Shown: positions 44,071 to 56,079, numbered from the stretch's first letter. The stretch: 64,000 bases of DNA from Arabidopsis thaliana (GCF_000001735.4 NC_003075.7:15129001-15193000), one strand, 5' to 3'. Program-made: numbers and translations. The notes: generated by a model from the sequence alone, not told the origin.

Positions 44071-47000
44071 TCACAACTTGGGGGAGGAAGTTTGACTCTC
44101 CGTGGGGGTTGGTCCGGAGCTGTTAATGACTACTGCAGCCTGTGTTGATTCTTCAGCAAGTACTCTTAATCTGTTGAGCTCTGGCAATATAACTTTGGAA
44201 AGATCAGGTCTGTCTTTTCGCCTTATCTCTGCGCACTTGAGAGCCAACTTGGCAAACTCTGTGGTGTCTTCAACAGGCCAATCAGACACAGCTGGATCGA
44301 GCAAATCTTTCAAATTACCCTTCTCGAGAGCTCTTTCGACATAATGGGTTAGACCCATAGGTGGTTTTCCTGTTATTAACTGCAGAAACATAATACCAAG
44401 CGAATAAATGTCAGATTTCACACCCAGCATACCCGTCTGCTGATACTCTGGGTCGATGTAGCAAAACGTGCCAGCAGTTGATGTCATGTGGTATTGCGTC
44501 ACGGTGTTTGCAACGGATGGAGGGACCAGCCTAGCCAAGCCAACATCAGCAAGCTTGCTGACAAAGTTGCGGTCTAGTAAGATGTTTGCTGGTTTGAGAT
44601 CACGGTGAACCAGTGGTTCTGGTTTAGTCTGGTGGAGGAACAACAGTACAGTGCCGATCTCTGCAGCAATTCTGAATCTTGTTTGCCAAGAGAGAGCCGG
44701 GCTGTCTCCTTGTCTGAAAAGACGGTCTTCTAAGCTCCCATTAGCCATGAACTCATACACTAAGCATCCACATTCTGGGCATGCTCCAAGCAGAAGAACC
44801 ATGTTAGGGTGCCTTATACTGCATAACACTTCAACCTGTGTTTGGTTGATAAATAGTAGAAAGCTTAATTAAAGTCTGTTAGCCAAGAAAGAGTCCGAGG
44901 TGTATTTCATAGACATTGTTACGAGACTTCACCTCTTTCTGAAACTGTGACCTGCCTTGAGCTGCATCTGGGCGCAAAGCTTTGACAGCCACAGGTGTGT
45001 GATCCAGATAACACTTGTAGACAGGTCCATAACTGCCTTCTCCGATCTTGTATTTATCATCAAAGAACTCTGTTGCATCCTCAATCTCCTCAATGGAGTA
45101 CTTCCTGTATCTGACATCCTTTGCTAAAGCATTCACGGCTTTTGTTCTCGCCTCTGATTCCTTCAGAGCTTTCGTTTCTGCATCGACTCTCTTTCGGGAC
45201 TCGATATCAGCAATCCTTTGAGCTGCCTCAGCTGCTTCCATTGCTGCTTTGGACTTTGCTTTCTCCTTCTCCGCAATGGCTAATGCAGCTTCCTCTGCAA
45301 GCTTTGCTTCTTCGAATTTCCGTTCTTCTGCTAACTTCCAACGTTGAAGCTCTGTTGCCTGCAGGTTCAACAATTCGCTTAGTAGGAACTAGTGAGAAAC
45401 AAAAATGAAGCAACACTAATCATTTTTGCGAGAGTCATACCTTATGTTTTGCTGTGAGAGCTTCCTTACAGGCTGTACTGTACATTTCCATCGTTTGTTT
45501 CAGCTCCAGTTTAAGCCTCCTCATCTCAGCCTCTACATCATCCTGATTACAATTCTAATCTGGTTACATACTCTTGCATCTAGCAGTTACAAGTATGTAA
45601 CCCGAAAAAAGATTCACAGATCAGTCTTACCCCTCCTTGAGAAGCCGATGAAAACCTTTCATTCTCAAATGAGCCAGTTGAGAAAGCAGTTGGTGAGCTC
45701 AAATCCATTGACCTCCTTCCGAAGGTCATTGACTCGAAGCTACAATAGTCAACGTCTGAGAAATTTGATAGCCTTGGAGGAGTCCGGTTTGGATCCGAAT
45801 TGTCATATAAGGAAGGAGAGTTGCGCTCTATGCTTGGTCTTCCAGAGCTGTTGAAGGATATTTCAGAATCCGGGATTGATAGTTCTCCATATGATCTCCC
45901 AGTCAAGCCTCTTTTATTGTAGGGTGGCCTGTTTCAATCAAGAACTTTCATCGTCTAAAGTCTATGGTCATGATTCTCCGAGTGTGTCAAATGAAGAAAA
46001 AAGAGTGATATGCACCTGAAGGAATCTGACTGATCGTCAAGGGACCTGCGATGCTGAGACTCAAATGACTGTCTCTCAGCTACAAGAAACCAAGATAAAA
46101 ACAAATTCAGAAAAGTGCAGGAGATTGACATGAAGAAGCACTTAGAAAAGCCTTTTTTTGGTTTTTAACCTCTTGTGTTAGTAGTTGCAGAAGGCAAAGG
46201 TGGATGTGGCTTTAAGCCATTCTGTTGAAGCTGGATGCGTAATGGAGAAACAGACGGCGCAGCACGAGAAGCTGTTTTCTTTGTTGAAAGCTTTCCTTTG
46301 GTTATGGCATACACCGTGCAGAAATCAGGTGCAGTCTTGGTGATGGCTCCTGGAATATCAATAGGTTTGTTGAACCTGCAGCAGAGTCATATATAACACC
46401 TTCAATTTTGACAGCTGATCCAACTTTTCTGGCTAAAAGACTCACAGCAAAACCGGAAAGAGAAAGATAAAAAAACACACCTGAGAAAGCCACCTTTCGA
46501 GGAGGAACCAACCACCAATACCTCAATCATGACCTGATTTGCGTATTCGACTAAAGCTCTCGCCACATCTGACTCCTCCAATAACACATCTTTGCATTGT
46601 ATCTGAACATGTTCCATTTCAGGTTATAAGCATAGGAAGAGACAGAGCACAGGTAAATTTGTTTTCTGGCTTATATTACACAAGAATGATGGAGACTCAC
46701 ATCTTTGCGTGAACAGAGGCAACGAAAAGGAAGAAACAACTGTTTATAAGAGCCTTCTGGTTCTCCACACACCAATGAAGAATCACCATTTATTTGGCTC
46801 GTCTCTGAAAGAGACAAAACCCATTAGCTATCGAGAAAAACATAAAAGAAGCAGAAGGAACTAGAAACAGAGAAGATATATGTAGAAGAAAGGTTTTTTA
46901 CTAGAAGAGTTTGAGTTGATTGAAGGGTTTGTGGACAAAGATGAAGCCCGAGGCTTGACATGTACGAGGACTACGGTTTGGCCTTTCTGCAACAAATTAT

Positions 47001-47109
47001 CAACAGCCCATTTCAGAGCACCTTGGCTGTTTTTGTCTCTGTCTATCGCCACAGCAACCAATCCATCCACGCCAAATCCTCCGTCTCTGTCCCTCCTGTT
47101 CTTCGCCAT
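44071..47109 (-). CDS. Receptor-like cytoplasmic kinase with N-terminal USP domain (RLCK-IX type)
   Basis: Starts at ATG 47109 (MAKNRRDRDGGFGVDGLVAV) and ends at TGA 44071, eight or nine exons. The N-terminal adenine-nucleotide alpha-hydrolase/USP domain shows VAVAIDRDKNSQGALKWAVD, VVLVHVKP and EVLVVGSSSKGG (46500-47100). A Ser-rich linker follows (about 45600-46300), then a coiled coil rich in Ala/Glu/Lys (about 45180-45520; ATELQRWKLAEERKFEEAKL), then the kinase: KIGEGSYGPVYK, VAVKAL (ATP Lys), HRDLKPANILL, LADVGLARL and DPEYQQTGMLGVKSDIYSLG. The DFG motif reads DVG; its metal-binding Asp is kept, and DVG is usual in USP/U-box kinases of this plant family, so activity is still likely. No U-box follows the kinase domain. 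Substrates are unknown to me. Confidence 0.88.
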
Positions 47110-47636
47110 CCAAATCTAAGAGCACCACACAAAGAGATGTTTTGAGCTTCAATGGACAAATATGTGGTTTGTTTTCTTCAAAGAAGATCCGTTTCAGATT
47201 GTTCTTGGTCTGTAATATTGTAGGAAGGGAAAGAAAAAAAAAAGGAAATGAAGAGAAGAGAGAGAGGTTTCTATAATAATCCATTGACTCTGCTTCTCTC
47301 TCTCTGTTTCGAGCGCCTCTCCTTCTTCCCCGCCTCTCTTTACCCACAAACGGCTTTTTGGTTTTGCGCACAACAAATCAGATTATATCCAAATGAAAAC
47401 AAAAAAAATCATAAGCTAAGACTTTCCTTTCAATCTATACTTGCAAGAAAATGTAAAAACAGAATATAATTTTATTAATGAAATAAGCATGTTAATTGTA
47501 CAAACAGAAGATATAATTACAATGTTGATCCTAATTCCTCAACTTTGAGTTTTACATGACAACATTACATATCACGATTCTTTGTCTACTAATATTACAA
47601 AATCTTTCAGACAAATCACGACGACCGTCTCTTTTG

Positions 47637-48986
47637 CTAAACCAATAATGCTTCTTCTTCTTCCACACATGTAGGATGAAGATCATAATCACAAGCATTG
47701 CAAGAAAACGCCCAAAACCTGCCTTGCTTCTTACAGAAATCACACACATAAGCTTTCGCCATATCCAGTTTTAGCTCGTGTTCATGCTTGTTATCTTTCA
47801 CTTTCCTTGGAAGTGAATCACCTTCCTTCTTCAAACAAGCTTTTAACTCAACAATCCTTGATTCCGTGAACGGAAAACTCCTTGATCCATACAATGATAC
47901 CATCTCTCTCGCGTTTGTGGTCACTGTTTTCTCTTCGGGTCCTATGATGACCAATGCAGGTATGAGTTTGACGTTGAAGATTCTACAAAGATCTTGTCTT
48001 GTTCTGTCCTCATAAGGTATTGCAAGCCATGGCATGTTGGTCATGTTGATGTTAAACTCTCTTGAGTCTCTGTCTGTTGAAATTAAGATGACTTCAAAGG
48101 AGCCTTTATCTGTAGTCGCCAGCTCATTGTACACATCTACGAGTTGAGAAGTGAAAGATCGGAAAGGCGGACACCAGTGTGCACCAAAGTACAACCCTAT
48201 GGTCTTTCCCACAAGTTTAGAAACTAGCACCTGCATAACGTTCGTAGACATAATCTTATAGGATCGTTAGATGAGACCAGATATATGAAATCTATAAATG
48301 AGTTCTTTTTACCTTGCTTCCATTTCTGGCAACAACGTAATTTCGGGACTCGTGAGTAAGGAGTTTCTCCAACTGTCCTCCAAGGCGTTTGGAGTCATCG
48401 ATGGCTTTGAGTTCTTCTTTTCGCTTTTTAGTGAAAGGAAAGGCTTCAGAACCATAGTCTTCAATTAGACCAATTACATCTTCAGCGACTGAGATTTCAT
48501 CTGAATATAGAGGAACCAGTGACGGGATACGAGAAATTCCGTACTTGTCCCTTAATTTGTTGAGTAGGCTTAAATTGAAGGGAACTGCAAGCCATGGCAT
48601 GCACCAGAAATGTTCATAGAATGAAGTCATATCATGATCAAATGAGACAAAGATGATCTCGAGTTCTTCTCCTCGGTTCTGAAGATTTTCGTAGAGTTTT
48701 ATCAGCTCTGGAGTGAAGTCCTTGCAGGGCCTGCACCAGATTGCAGAGAAGAAGAGACAAATCGTCTTACCATGAATATATTCCAACGGCACCTGATTGA
48801 AGTGAGCTTACAGAGTATAAAAGACCAGACAATTATACCAAAATATAGTGCAATATAATAACGAGAGAGCAAAAGCAGTACCTCTCCACTATGCGACAAA
48901 AGAAACTCAATCCCTTCAGCTGCTAGTATAGAGTAGAGATCACCACTTTCAGGAAACTTAACTTGGTAATCAGCTGATACTGCCAT
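47637..48986 (-). CDS. NRX2: Nucleoredoxin (two thioredoxin-like domains plus DC1 zinc finger)
   Basis: Thioredoxin-fold oxidoreductase of cytosol and nucleus. Three coding exons from ATG 48986 (MAVSADYQVKFPESGDLYSI) to TAA 47637, about 392 residues. The first domain has the redox motif WCRPC (FFSAIWCRPCKDFTPELIKL, near 48730). The second has WCPPF in the same place (YFGAHWCPPFRSFTSQLVDV, near 48170), lacking the resolving Cys. Each domain also has the PWLAVPF/PWLAIPY and IP.LV blocks of tryparedoxin-like folds. The C-terminus is a DC1-type zinc-binding motif (CDFCKKQGRFWAFSCNACDY, DLHPTC). The gene matches Arabidopsis NRX2 in position and shape. The 5' leader probably has introns upstream to about 49550. 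Confidence 0.9.
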
Positions 48987-50200
48987 CTAAACTGCAACAC
49001 CACTATGCTCTTTAAGCTGCTTCTGATCAGAAACCTAAACCAACATGAGAAAACATGCTTCATCAAGAACATGTACCTTAGCCTTATTGTACGAGTACAT
49101 GCTATTACATATCCAAAACGGCTCAAGCTAATTCCAGCTCGAAAGACTTCTAAAGAAATGAGCATATGTGTTGTAGTTAAGTACTACTTGTGAAGACTGA
49201 GATGTTCTATACAGTTCTACAGTAAAACCTGAGTTCTTATTCTGGATCAAAAAAAAACTAAGGTCCATCCCTTCATGAACACATGAAATGATCAAACATA
49301 CAGAAATACATATCAAGACCAGTTACAAAACATCAGAAACCCAGAACAAAACTTGAAGGAACATACAACTTTAAAAAACTGAAACAGAGACCAATTATAA
49401 CAGGGTTTACAGACGATGAACTGTCTCAGATGGCCTGTTGAGAAAAGTAATAAACAAAACTTAACATACCTGATACCAGAGAGATGGTGGTATAACCTTT
49501 GATACGAGGAAACTATACCGAAACAAGTTTCAATACAGAGTAGATTGTAACAAAATTTCCACACAGGTTTAATCCTTATTGATGATATGCCTCTCGGTTG
49601 ATTAAGCTTGTAAATTCCAAGAAAAGGGGATAAATGAAATCACATGGGGACAAGGAAATATAAATAGAAAAAAAAAAGATATAAACTTAAACTTTATTGA
49701 AGTCTCTCTCAAAAGAACAAGTAAAAGTAAATCAAAATATCCTCAAAGAATATACCATCTACAAGGTTAGGTTACCCAATATCTAAAGCAACAAGCTTGT
49801 GAAAACCATTAATTTTATATTCTTGCTTATCTCAACACTGCATCAGAAAGTGGACAAGTTGAATACGAAATGGACATAAAAGACATTCTTTTGCGTCTAG
49901 ATGATACCAAAGTATGGCACGAAATTAATATTCACAAAATGGGGAAATAGCTGAAAAGTGAAAAAATCAACAAAAGAACAAAAGCTTGAAGCTTTACTCA
50001 TCAATCATATCTGTTAAAACTAGGGGGAAAAAAACTGAATGCGAATAAATAACCCTGGCAATAAAAAATAAAAAGTAATTCTCATTACCTACAAACAAAG
50101 ACACGAACTTGATCAACAAATATCAAGGAAACGAGAATTAGATGAAGAATAAGACTAGTGGAAAGACCAGAGAGAGATACAGGCCTTTCAATGGAAGCTA
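48987..50200. other. Leader of nucleoredoxin and 3' flank of PRK7
   Basis: About 1.2 kb. Its left half contains likely 5' UTR exons and introns of the nucleoredoxin gene (polypyrimidine acceptors on the minus strand). The right half is AT-rich and holds the 3' UTR of the LRR receptor gene at its end, with promoter sequence between. No coding region was recognised. Confidence 0.45.
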
Positions 50201-51959
50201 TTACATGAGTGAGAACTCCTCAGTCATAGCTCTTGAAGAACGATGATCACCATCACTAGCAGTCACGTATGAAGATCGAACACTCTCTTGACCTCCACCA
50301 GCATCTCTATCAACCTCTTCTATTCGATCAACAGCCTCATGAAGCTCAATTCTCTTCTCAATATCCCAATCACAACATCTCAACCCGATCTTAAGCAGCT
50401 TCAACATTTGTGCTTCGTGCTCTTTCCCTGCTTTCATCTCCTTATCAAACACATCAGCAGTCCACTCGGTTCTCGCTACAGACTCAACCCAAGCAGCTAA
50501 CTCATCATCAGCTCCTTTCCCTTGCCTGAGATAATTCGCCGGAAACTTCCCTGTCAGAATCTCAAGAATCAAGATTCCCAGGCTCCACACATCTGATCTT
50601 CTCGAAGTCCTATCCTGCTGAGTGAACTCAGGTGCCTTGTAAGCCACCATGAACTGCTGTGATTGATCTCTGTTAACAACCGGGACAAGAGCGTAGTCCG
50701 TAAGTAGAGGCTCGAAGTTAGGATCAAGCAACACATTGGAAGACTTGAGATGGCCATGAGGAAGATTCAAATCAGGGAACACTCTATAGAGATAAGCCAA
50801 TCCTCTCGTAACTCCTCTTACAATCTTCAATCGAATCGGCCAATCCAAAACCACTTGACCTGGTGTTCGGTTAGCTGCAAAATCAATCCAACAAAACTCA
50901 TCAGATTCCTCATTTCATTGGATGAAGATAAACAGACACTTAGAGAGTTCCATAATATTACCATGGAGGAGATTAGCGAGGCTTCCATTGGAAATGTAAT
51001 TGGTAACGAGAAGCTTCTCTTCTTTTCTGTAATAGAATGCAATCAACGGAAGGAGATTAGGGTGAGACAATCGTCCGATCTTCTTCATATGATCGTAAAA
51101 CTCTTCTCTCCCGATATTACTCATAAACCTAAACCGTTTCACAACCACCGCACGACCACTCGATAAAGCCGCTTTGTACGAAGATCCAAATCCGCCGCTT
51201 CCGAGAACCTCCGCCGATGCACGGAGCATATCCTGAAGCGTGAACCTCTCCTGATCATTCCTAACGAAATGTAGCTTCCGTTGATCTCCTCGTTTGTCTT
51301 CATCTGGAGAGAGACCTCCCACGGATATAGCTCCTGATGTTGCTGTTGAATCTCGCTGCACAGTTTCATTAGCTAGTTTTCTGTAGACCTTGGAGTCCTG
51401 TGAGCTCTTTTCACTGTGTTGTTGTTGCTCGGGTTGTCCGTAGACTTGTCCGTGAAAATGGCCGACGCCGTGGTTTTGGATTTGGTCTTGTCCTTTGCCT
51501 TGACGGCGGCTGAGAATGCAAACGGAAAGAAAGACGGTAATGAGCACTACGACGGCGAGGATGGTGAGGGCAAGGAGAAACACGGTGAAGAACGGCGGAC
51601 GAGTGTATCTGCACGGAAGCAATGGCGCTCCACACAGCCCCTTGTTACCTGTTTTAAGGCCCAAACGAATTATTTAATTAACATCATACATGGCCCATTT
51701 ATCAATAGGCCCACTAATAATCATTTCAAAGAGAGTATTTTCCACAAATATTTTGTCAAAAGAAGAAATAAAATTTCATATTGTAACTTTTACATGCAAA
51801 CATTTTTTTTTATTACATGCAAAATTTAATGCCTAATAACGTGCTCACTACTACTCACCAAAGGCTCCAAGACCAATATGTTCAAATTTTCCCATGAATA
51901 GTGATAATTACATAAAGTCTAGTCCTTAGGAAAATTTTCACAAATGTTGTGTGTTGCCA

Positions 51960-52003
<44 letters not shown>

Positions 52004-52751
52004 GATTATAATATGAAAGATGTTCAGATGATAATTAATCAAAGAAAAATAAACAGATTTGATGATGATGATGATTCATACCTGAGAAGAAAGTGATGTT
52101 CATAAGGCCGAGAGTTAACGGAATTCGACCCTCTAACTGATTGTTAGCAACGTTAACGGTGACGAGATTCTTCTGTTTAAACGCCGGTATTTTCCCGGTG
52201 AACATATTATCCTCAAGATTCAGCTCAGTAAGCTTCGGCAATTTCCCTAACGACTCCGGAATCTCACCGGAAAACCGGTTTCCTTCAAGATGAACCTTCA
52301 GAAGAGCCTTCATCCCGGAGAACAAATCACCGTCTATCTCACCGGTAAACTGGTTATGCGCAAGGTAAAGATGCGCCAACGAAACAAGCCCGTCGATTCC
52401 ACGAGGGATCTTTCCCTCGAAATGGTTACGCATAAAGCTGATACTCTTGAGACCGCGGATGGACCCGAGCGCTTGAACATCAAGCTCACCGGAGAGGCTC
52501 ATGTTCTCTAGACGGAGAGCGAAAACGGAGCCGTTTGAACACATCACTCCTTTCCATTTCGAGTCACTTCCTTTATCACCGGAGCAAGGAGGCTCACCAG
52601 AGTCCCATCCACCGAGCGAGCTGGCGTTCACGAGAGATGACTTGAACTTCAATAGAGCATCAGCATCACCGTCGCCGTAGATAGGAGAAACGAAGAGCAA
52701 GACGATCAATAACAGAGAGTATACGATCGGGAATTTGTCATCACGGGTCAT
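50201..52751 (-). CDS. PRK7: LRR receptor-like pseudokinase, pollen receptor-like kinase family
   Basis: Three exons, 52751-52082, 51648-50962 and 50874-50201, give 676 residues. Order of parts: a signal peptide (YSLLLIVLLFVSPIYG), an LRR N-cap with the GGWDSGEPPC and WKGVMC pattern, five to six leucine-rich repeats (residues about 75-220; NHFEGKIPRGIDGLVSLAHL and so on), a transmembrane segment (FFTVFLLALTILAVVVLITV), a juxtamembrane Gln/His-rich stretch and a kinase-like domain. The domain keeps VVVKRF (Lys), but the HRD Asp is replaced (LPHGHLKSSNVLL) and DFG reads DYA (LTDYALVP), so catalysis is unlikely. The LRR-III/PRK family acts in pollen-tube signalling through such pseudokinase domains with ROP-GEFs. 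The 433-bp first intron carries a long TA repeat. Confidence 0.9.
51961..51998 (+). repeat. (TA)n microsatellite in PRK7 intron 1
   Basis: About 19 uninterrupted TA dinucleotides, likely variable in length between accessions. Confidence 0.9.
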
Positions 52752-52829
52752 TTCGGTGAAAAATAATCGAAATTTTTGGGATTTGAGAGGAAGAAGAGAG
52801 ATTTATACGTCGGAAGACGTATTTGTTGG

Positions 52830-53590
52830 ACGGCTTCTCTATGAATTAATCAAATGAGAGGAGACTTGCCGGAAGAAGTATGAAAGGACGGCTGATGGTG
52901 AATGACAGCAAAGGTCAAAGCACACAATCGTTTTCGCCAACAACGTGGAACCAAGTACTGTGTAAGCTTGTCCATGGTATGATTACTCATAGATTTTTTA
53001 TTATATACCTTGATTACGTGTGTTTATATATGTACTAGATTTTTGTAACCAAAATATGATTAAGAAATTCAAATGTATTGCATTCCACATTATTTATCGC
53101 GCAAATATTACTAGTTGCTATTTTTTATTTAGTCTAAAATATATACGCAATCCAAAACATAGTGTAGTTTCATGGATTTTCTTATAGATATCCTTATTTT
53201 GTTAATTTATGTTGTAATGTTTATATATCTTTCCATAACCAAATGGCCTCTATCAGATTTAGCGATCTTTTAAAGTGCAGAAATGCTTTATTTTGAAGCT
53301 TTCTTGTTGTAAACTTGTAAATTGTAATCATCACCAATCAAATACTTTATTTTGTTGTGGAGCAAAGAACGGTGTGTTACTCAATCCTGCAATGTCTGAA
53401 ATAATATCCCTTTATCAACGACAGCTTTTTGTTCTACAAAACTTTTGGCTCCATATTTCATGTCAAATTAGGAGCTTGGTAAACATAAAACAGTTAATTA
53501 AAAAGTGTAAAACTAAAACCACGCTCGTCTTGTATAGGTCGTTATAAATGTGTGTGTTTTGGATGGCGATCCCTTTATTTCGTAATTGAT
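52830..53590. other. AT-rich spacer upstream of PRK7
   Basis: The PRK7 promoter side, followed by AT-rich sequence. Short frames only, no recognisable product. Confidence 0.5.
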
Positions 53591-53639
53591 ATTCAGACAG
53601 AAAATATATTTGGAGTCTGGACGGAAGCGAGAACACCAC

Positions 53640-53863
53640 CGCAAGATCGGATATCTTGAATTGGAATTTCAGACTTAACTTTGTCTGGGTATAAGCTACG
53701 AATGATAGAACCGGCTGCTTTGGAGGCAATGAGGAAGCTCTCCAAGGAGTTTCTTCCTCCAGGTACTTTTGACTTCAAGCCCATCATTGCGTGATCCGGA
53801 TGCTTTGAGGGCTCATCTTATGGATGCCATGAATCAAGCGAGAGCTGTGCCAAAGCCATAATT
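53640..53863 (+). pseudogene. Possible frameshifted gene relic (unidentified)
   Basis: The + strand reads ISDLTLSGYKLRMIEPAALE AMRKLSKEFLPPGTFDFKPI and then, after a shift of frame near 53790, LRDPDALRAHLMDAMNQARA VPKP followed by TAA (53861-53863). The amino-acid composition and the two adjoining frames look like the end of a real protein-coding gene broken by a frameshift or an unrecognised small intron. I do not recognise the family. The minus-strand 64-residue frame over the same bases is probably a shadow. Confidence 0.35.
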
Positions 53864-54083
53864 TATCTTCTTCTTTTTTGCAGTTTGCAACATTCTCTGA
53901 ACAAATTCTATGTAACCTCTTACTATGTTACTTATGACATTGTTAAATCTTATACACTTTGGGGACACCAAATCCACAAGCTGGTAAGATACTAAAGAAC
54001 ATTGGGATATATTGCATAGCTTGAAAGTATAGAATCAGTACGAATTATTATACAAAGTCGATTTCCAATTGTTAAACACAAAA

Positions 54084-54156
54084 GACTCCATGGCCCAATG
54101 GATAAGGCGCTGGTCTACGAAACCAGAGATTCTGGGTTCGATCCCCAGTGGAGTCG
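54084..54156 (+). tRNA. tRNA-Arg (anticodon ACG)
   Basis: A 73-base cloverleaf: acceptor GACTCCA paired with TGGAGTC and discriminator G; a D arm within GCCCAATGGATAAGGC; anticodon stem CTGGT/ACCAG with loop CTACGAA, giving anticodon ACG; and T arm CTGGG TTCGATC CCCAG. A T5 run at 54160-54164 fits a Pol III terminator. The CCA end is not encoded and there is no intron, as usual for nuclear tRNA-Arg(ACG). Confidence 0.95.
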
Positions 54157-54290
54157 GATTTTTATGCTTTTGCCCTGTTTTGTATGTATACTTGACAGAT
54201 TACAGACAGCTTTTGAAAGTCTACAAGTCTACAACATTATTACGATTCATGGCTAAGCATTTACAACTGATAGTTTATTCACATTGTAAA

Positions 54291-55503
54291 TCACTCGATT
54301 TCTTGTGGAACTTCATGAAGCCTATTAAGGGTACTAACAATTTCACTCAGACAACCGATGAGCTCGTCTCCTTGCTGTCTCACAGACTTCAACTTGTCGT
54401 CCATACTAACACCATCCTTTGTTTCATTATCCTTTGCTAGATTTCTCCCGACTATCGCATGTATCAAGTCAATTTTATAACTTAGCTTCGCTTCCATCAC
54501 TTCTACATCCTCTTCTATGTTCATTGTTTCATCTTCTTCTTCATCTGTGGACATATCTTCCACCGGCTTCTTCTCTCCCATGGTTTTGTTCTGATGGGTT
54601 GCTTTTGTAGTTATAGGTTTCTCTCGAGTGTTTACTTGAACTCGGCTAGTCCGTGGCTCTTCTTTCTTTGTCTCCTTCATGACCATTGTTCGCTGTCTTG
54701 ATCTTTTTGATCCTACAAAAGCTGAATTTAAAACCAGAGTGATTCAAATGGTTAGCATAAGAAGAGTGTCAGTGTGTCAGTGATTCTGGACTGATCCGAG
54801 TAACTCCAAATATAGCAGTTCAGAGTTTACCTGAAGATGGTGACTACAAAAAGAGCAATATAATCATAGTGTAGCTCACGGTAGCAAAGTGTTCTACATA
54901 TATTTCAACTATAACTACACCGACAATTTTCGTCATTCTGTATCTTGAAGAAGTGAATAAGTCTGTCTATGCACTATTTGTTCTTAAGATTCCTTAAAGG
55001 CCTAGTTTCATTTAGTAATGGGGCAAGAAAAGGATAGTGTATAGTGTACCTAATTCAGCAGAGAGATCAACAACGTCTTGCGCTTCAGGGTCACTATCAG
55101 ATTCAGTCCCAGCTTTTTCATCTTGGATCATCACAACCGCATTGATGGCTTCAAAAAGCTCGATATCGATATCCCCCGGGAGATTAAGTAACTTCCTCTT
55201 GTCACTACTCAGGGACCAATAGGAACGACCAGTGCCTCGGTACTGAGATTCCCACTTCTTGATCTGATTGTAATCAGACATCAAAGAATCCCATTTCCTC
55301 CTGCATTGGTTTAGATTTCTGCTAACATCCAAAGCGTTGCAGTTCTCTGTGATCATTGTCCATTTCTGGAAGCTAGATAAAGCATTCGAACAATCGGCTT
55401 CAACCGCAGCGATCTCATTCACGAGGACTAGACAATCTTTGACTGCCCATTCTGGAGCAACTTGAGACCGTGTTCTCCGTGAACCTGAAGTTCCTTCCTC
55501 CAT
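54291..55503 (-). CDS. Trihelix (Myb/SANT-like) DNA-binding protein
   Basis: Two coding exons. Exon 1 runs from ATG 55503 (MEEGTSGSRRTRSQVAPEWA) to about 55051; exon 2 starts near 54711 (GSKRSRQRTMVMKETKKEEP) and ends at TGA 54291; the phase at the junction fits. Residues about 15-105 form a trihelix domain with the conserved aromatic positions (W in EWAVKDCLVLVNEI, W in QKWTMITENC, and the CRRKWDSLMSDYNQIKKWE block). A Lys/Glu-rich linker and a C-terminal helix (KLKSVRQQGDELIGCLSEIV) follow. This agrees with plant trihelix transcription-factor-like proteins of the nucleus; its targets are not known to me. A minus-strand TTGCAG acceptor immediately upstream shows a leader intron, which argues against the longer in-frame Met at 55524. 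Confidence 0.82.
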
Positions 55504-56011
55504 CCAAAAAGGCTTAAACTGCAATTTGGTTTACCAACCTCGTTAATATCATCATCATCAGTAAAGACATTACAACATAACTGTGATTTGAAACTCTAAT
55601 AAAACCTATTGTCAATGAACAATAACCAAAGAGGTGCATCTTCATGTTTCTGAGTTTTGTATAAATCTGAGAATGGTAAGCGATATTGAAATTCAGGAAC
55701 TAAAGTACACAGATAAACTCCACAAAAAATGCAGCTAGATTTTTCAACATTGAAGAATAATAACTCGGTACCAAACAAATCAGATACAAAATTCAAACAA
55801 GAATCCAGACGAACACGACTGGAGAATTCCAAACTGGAGAAAGAAGAAAGAAGAAAGAAGACAACTTTGAGCATAAAAAATTACCAGATCGCCGGAAACT
55901 GCTTCTGGAAAACGACACGTCGACGCCAGGCAAGTCACTTTGAAGTTTGCTCCAAGACGATGAGGAACCGAGTGAAGCCGAAGCAAATTTTATTGATGTT
56001 ATCTGTCAACA

Positions 56012-56074
56012 GGCCCAAACGTTTTTTTATTGAATTCGGCCCAAACCTATTTTTTTTGTTTAAATGGCCCAAAC
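56012..56074. promoter_or_regulatory. Three GGCCCAAAC motifs upstream of the trihelix gene
   Basis: Identical 9-mers GGCCCAAAC at 56012-56020, 56038-56046 and 56066-56074 (spacing 26 and 28 bp). They contain the complement of TGGGCC (site II). They lie 500-570 bp upstream of the start codon of the trihelix gene, probably close to its transcription start given the leader intron. Confidence 0.5.
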
Positions 56075-56079
56075 TATAA

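Noticed and set aside
47000..47376. Arg/Glu-rich minus-strand frames upstream of the USP kinase
   Set aside because: These read through the 5' leader and first exon in the wrong frame; purine-rich leader composition explains them.
54069..54440. 123-codon plus-strand frame
   Set aside because: It begins inside and runs through the tRNA-Arg gene and then the antisense of the trihelix exon; not a protein gene.
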